A stretch of DNA of 64,000 nucleotides, taken from CAZUYC01 sp964624475 (GTDB lineage: Bacteria; Myxococcota_A; UBA9160; SMWR01). The translations under genes were made by a program, and so were the position numbers. Where the stretch lies: NCBI GenBank assembly GCA_964624475.1, contig CAZUYC010000092.1:38236-102235 (forward strand). Reading direction: 5' to 3'. This document shows, piece by piece, positions 61,659-64,000 of the stretch. Every line of letters begins with the position of its first letter. Within the stretch, counting starts at the first letter, position 1. Below the pieces are notes generated by a model. The model was given only the letters and a program-made list of their open reading frames with translations. It had not been told where the DNA came from and ran no database searches.

Positions 61659-61718
61659 GCCTAACGCCCAGCATCAGCTGCGGCGCGCAGCGCCGTCAGC
61701 TGCATGCTGTTGTTAGGC
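61659..61718 (-). other. attC: integron attC recombination site (59-base element)
   Basis: Read on the minus strand: R'' box GCCTAAC (61718-61712) and R' box GTTAGGC (61665-61659) are perfect complements that match the RYYYAAC/GTTRRRY consensus. Inside, CAGCATGCAGCTG and CAGCTGATGCTG pair over 12 bp with one extrahelical G, and GGCGC...GCGCC closes the loop. The AACAA and GCGTTAGGC flanks also fit known attC sites. Orientation puts the 146-aa gene downstream. Confidence 0.88.
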
Positions 61719-61762
61719 GCCTGCCCCGCCTGCCCGCATCGTGCCCAGTGTGTCGGCATCAA

Positions 61763-64000
61763 CTACTCGCTCTCGAATCCATGACTCGTGAACTTGAGCG
61801 TCCGGCTGTTCTCGGTCACCGTGCGGACGATTTGATCCGACGCCCCGCCGGGCAGCGTCGCTTCGACCTCGAGCGTGACCGTCACCTCCGCGCCGAGCTG
61901 ACCGGCCAGATGGGCGATCACCTCGTCGGCGATGCGGCTGGCGTCGCGGCCGACGCGCGCGGGATCGAGCTGGACCGTACCGTGGAACCGACGCGGGTGT
62001 GCCTTCGCAGCCTCGGGCGCGCCAACGGGTGCTCCGGCGGTTCCGGCAGAAGCGCCATCGACTCCGGGTGCACCGGTGTCCGTGCCGGTCTCGCCGCCCG
62101 CCCCGTTCGCTGCAGTCGCAACGGGTGCTTCGGCATCCATCTGCCGCCGCGCCACATCCGGCTTGACCAGCACACCCGCGCTGTCGGACGATAGCGACAC
62201 GACCTGCCCGCCGCGGAGCCCTCGATAGCGGCCAGCGCTCTCGTCGTGGCTCTCCGCGTAGGCGAACGTGTCCGACTGCCATGTGAGCAGCGCCACGCCA
62301 TCTCGAATTGCCTGCACGAGCACCTCGGGGCCCGCAATCCGCGGCAGGTACAGGTAGCGCGCGAAGTCCTCCACGAGCTGCTTCACTGCGACGTGATCGC
62401 CCCGCCACAGCGGCACGCCATCAAGGTGTTTCCGCAGGATGGTGGAACCGAGCGACAGCACCAGCGACTCGTCGCTCCGGAGCTTCTTGCTCGCGCGCAC
62501 GGCAAGCGATTCGCTTCCCGAAAGCCGGACCGCCTGCCAGGTGATCGCCGCCTGCGGGTTGGCCTGCTCCGGCACGAGGAGCCACTGGTAGGTCTCGGGC
62601 AAGCGCGCCGTCACCGCGCCATCGGCCGCCTGCCTCTGCTGCTCGGCCTGCCGCACCTGGTGCGGGTCGAGGTTGAGAGATTCCTTCTCGGCGAGAATCG
62701 ACTGCCAAGCCAGGAACCTGCGCACCGCTTCGTCGAGATCCTGCAACCGGACCTTGTCGGCGGCGAGGAAGACCAGCGTGTTGCGGTAGAGGCGCGGCGT
62801 GTTGCCCCGCGATTCGAGGATCGCCCGCGCCGCCGTCTCGGCCGCGCTGCCGGCCTCCTTCGTGTAGGTGTGCTCGGAGGGCAGCACCACGAGCCGCGTG
62901 CCGAGATCGTCGGGAACGTCTGCGCCCGACCGCGGCAGCGGGTGGATGCGCGAGAAGTCGCCAGTCTTGCGCAGGTCGGCGCGCAGCCGCTCGTCCAGCT
63001 CCTGCGCCACCTTGTCGGGATCGCGCTTGAGCTGCTCGGCGCGATCCTCCGCGAGCTTGGTGACCGTTGGCTGCGTGGCGTACCAGAAGCGCGGCCCGTC
63101 CTGGTAGAGATAGGTCGCGGCCGCGGCGAGCCGCCGCAGCGCGTCGCCGAACACCGCGGCCGACTCGCCCGGCATCACGCAGCCGAGCTTGACCCGCCGG
63201 TCCTCGAGCCCGCGGTGCGCCGCCGCCGCCGTCGGCGCGGAGCCCAGGTAGATGGTGCGCGCCACGCGCCGCGTCGCGTGCAGCTTGCCAAGGTTGGGCT
63301 GCTCGGCGTCGATCTTGAGCGGCAGCGAGTTGGGCCCGTCCACATCCTTCTCGATGATCGGCGCCCAGTTGTCCGAGAGGTAGCGCGTCAACTCGGACTG
63401 CACGCGCGGATCGTCGATCGGCACCGTGGACGGCAGAATGAGCGGATTCCGATCGCCCTTTTCCCAGAGGCTGTGGATCACCGCCGCCATCAGCCGCAGC
63501 ACGCCGCGCGTGCGCTGGAACTTGAGCAGCGTGGACCAGTCGGTGTAGAGGCGGTCGAAGATCTCGGGATGGATCGGGTACGCGGCCTGGATGCGCTTCT
63601 CGTAGTCGCCGCCCTTGCACTCGGGCGGAAACTCGGCGCCCTGCGCGTGATAGAGGTCGGCGAAGGCGCGCGCGGTCACGTCGCGCTGCTTGAAGGCGTC
63701 CGGCCCGGCGAGCGGCTCGAACAGCCGCCGGCGCACGATCTCGAAACCCTCCTCGGCGGTCGCCGGCCGCCACGACGATTCCACCCGCCCAACCACGTTG
63801 CGCAGTCGCTCGAGTGCCTCGCGCCCGCGGATGCCGCCCACTTCCGCATCATCCGCCTGCGTGTGCGGCGAGCCTGATGTGTCCGACGCCGGCAGCGAGA
63901 TCACGAGCAGGCAGTTGCCCGCGAGCTTGGCCGACTCGGTGAGCGCCTGGGCGAAAGTGAATTGTGTCTCGAAGCCACCGGCCGGCAGATCGCTCTGATC
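61763..64000 (-). CDS. DUF499-family AAA-type ATPase, anti-phage-associated (5' end outside window)
   Basis: 745 residues are visible, open to the right edge. The segment QFTFAQALTESAKLAGNCLLVISLPASDT followed by GFEIVRRRLFEP, and the block HPEIFDRLYTDWSTLLKFQRTRGVLRLMA, are characteristic of DUF499 ATPases. These occur with a DUF1156 methyltransferase, DUF3780 and helicase proteins in predicted phage-defence clusters. The Walker-containing N-terminus and any partners lie beyond 64000. The C-terminus ends in a variable Ala/Gly linker and a small beta domain. Its stop is 44 bp from the attC site. Confidence 0.83.
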   Translation of the reverse strand, partial: DQSDLPAGGFETQFTFAQALTESAKLAGNCLLVISLPASDTSGSPHTQADDAEVGGIRGREALERLRNVVGRVESSWRPATAEEGFEIVRRRLFEPLAGPDAFKQRDVTARAFADLYHAQGAEFPPECKGGDYEKRIQAAYPIHPEIFDRLYTDWSTLLKFQRTRGVLRLMAAVIHSLWEKGDRNPLILPSTVPIDDPRVQSELTRYLSDNWAPIIEKDVDGPNSLPLKIDAEQPNLGKLHATRRVARTIYLGSAPTAAAAHRGLEDRRVKLGCVMPGESAAVFGDALRRLAAAATYLYQDGPRFWYATQPTVTKLAEDRAEQLKRDPDKVAQELDERLRADLRKTGDFSRIHPLPRSGADVPDDLGTRLVVLPSEHTYTKEAGSAAETAARAILESRGNTPRLYRNTLVFLAADKVRLQDLDEAVRRFLAWQSILAEKESLNLDPHQVRQAEQQRQAADGAVTARLPETYQWLLVPEQANPQAAITWQAVRLSGSESLAVRASKKLRSDESLVLSLGSTILRKHLDGVPLWRGDHVAVKQLVEDFARYLYLPRIAGPEVLVQAIRDGVALLTWQSDTFAYAESHDESAGRYRGLRGGQVVSLSSDSAGVLVKPDVARRQMDAEAPVATAANGAGGETGTDTGAPGVDGASAGTAGAPVGAPEAAKAHPRRFHGTVQLDPARVGRDASRIADEVIAHLAGQLGAEVTVTLEVEATLPGGASDQIVRTVTENSRTLKFTSHGFESE

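Overview
The window is 64 kb of very GC-rich bacterial DNA with tightly packed, often 4-bp-overlapping genes. Multihaem cytochromes with an MtrB-type porin, a PEP-CTERM surface protein, an LLM-class flavin oxidoreductase and many acyl-CoA/amidohydrolase genes suggest an uncultured, metabolically versatile Gram-negative of the old deltaproteobacterial grade (Myxococcota, Desulfobacterota or Binatota). No rRNA, tRNA, ribosomal-protein or other taxonomic marker is present, so this placement is inference. I saw no CRISPR array and no integron integrase.

Layout. 1-8.5 kb: the end of an unknown gene, then a 2-hydroxyacid dehydrogenase, D-aminoacylase, alkyl-sulfatase-type metallo-beta-lactamase, methyltransferase and P-type ATPase. 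8.7-17.3 kb: an electron-transfer island. It holds a class II-like cytochrome c, an operon of cytochrome c / Rieske / cytochrome b / 11-haem cytochrome, a divergent decahaem cytochrome plus MtrB/PioB porin, and a NapC-type tetrahaem protein with a small membrane partner. Together these could carry electrons from quinol to the periplasm and across the outer membrane. 17.5-21.3 kb: an unstable strip of type II toxin-antitoxin modules, intact and broken, mixed with fragments of zinc-ribbon adenylate-cyclase-like genes. 21.3-31.1 kb: a duplicated-domain periplasmic protein, an enoyl-CoA hydratase/Rieske oxygenase/TetR operon with two palindromic operators, a broken ClC gene, an LLM oxidoreductase, an epoxide-hydrolase-like protein, another toxin-antitoxin pair, and a YtcJ-type amidohydrolase coupled to an internally deleted GcvT-like gene. 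31-44 kb: a YyaL-like thioredoxin-domain protein, a GFA protein, an MFS transporter, a 2297-residue Gly/Ala-rich repeat protein with a PEP-CTERM tail, a vWA protein and a second GFA protein.

44-59 kb: a GcvT-family protein with two PYROXD2-like FAD oxidoreductases, an NTF2-like protein, a DUF433/DUF5615 toxin-antitoxin pair abutting another cyclase remnant, an enoyl-CoA hydratase and an aldehyde dehydrogenase. Divergent from the dehydrogenase is a four-gene overlapping operon (GabT-like aminotransferase, C45 hydrolase, GNAT, YtcJ amidohydrolase). An antitoxin remnant and a third PYROXD2-like gene follow. 59-64 kb: mobile DNA, with an SDR fragment, an IS110-family element, a cassette-like gene, a well-formed integron attC site and the 3' part of a DUF499 anti-phage-associated ATPase that runs off the right edge.

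The strongest leads are the cytochrome/porin island, the four-fold super-repeat of the giant PEP-CTERM protein, the attC/IS110/DUF499 junction, the repeated contact between toxin-antitoxin genes and cyclase fragments, and a 45-bp dispersed repeat family. Gene decay is widespread: cyclases, VapC, ClC, an antitoxin, an SDR gene and GcvT are all affected, some by neat deletions.
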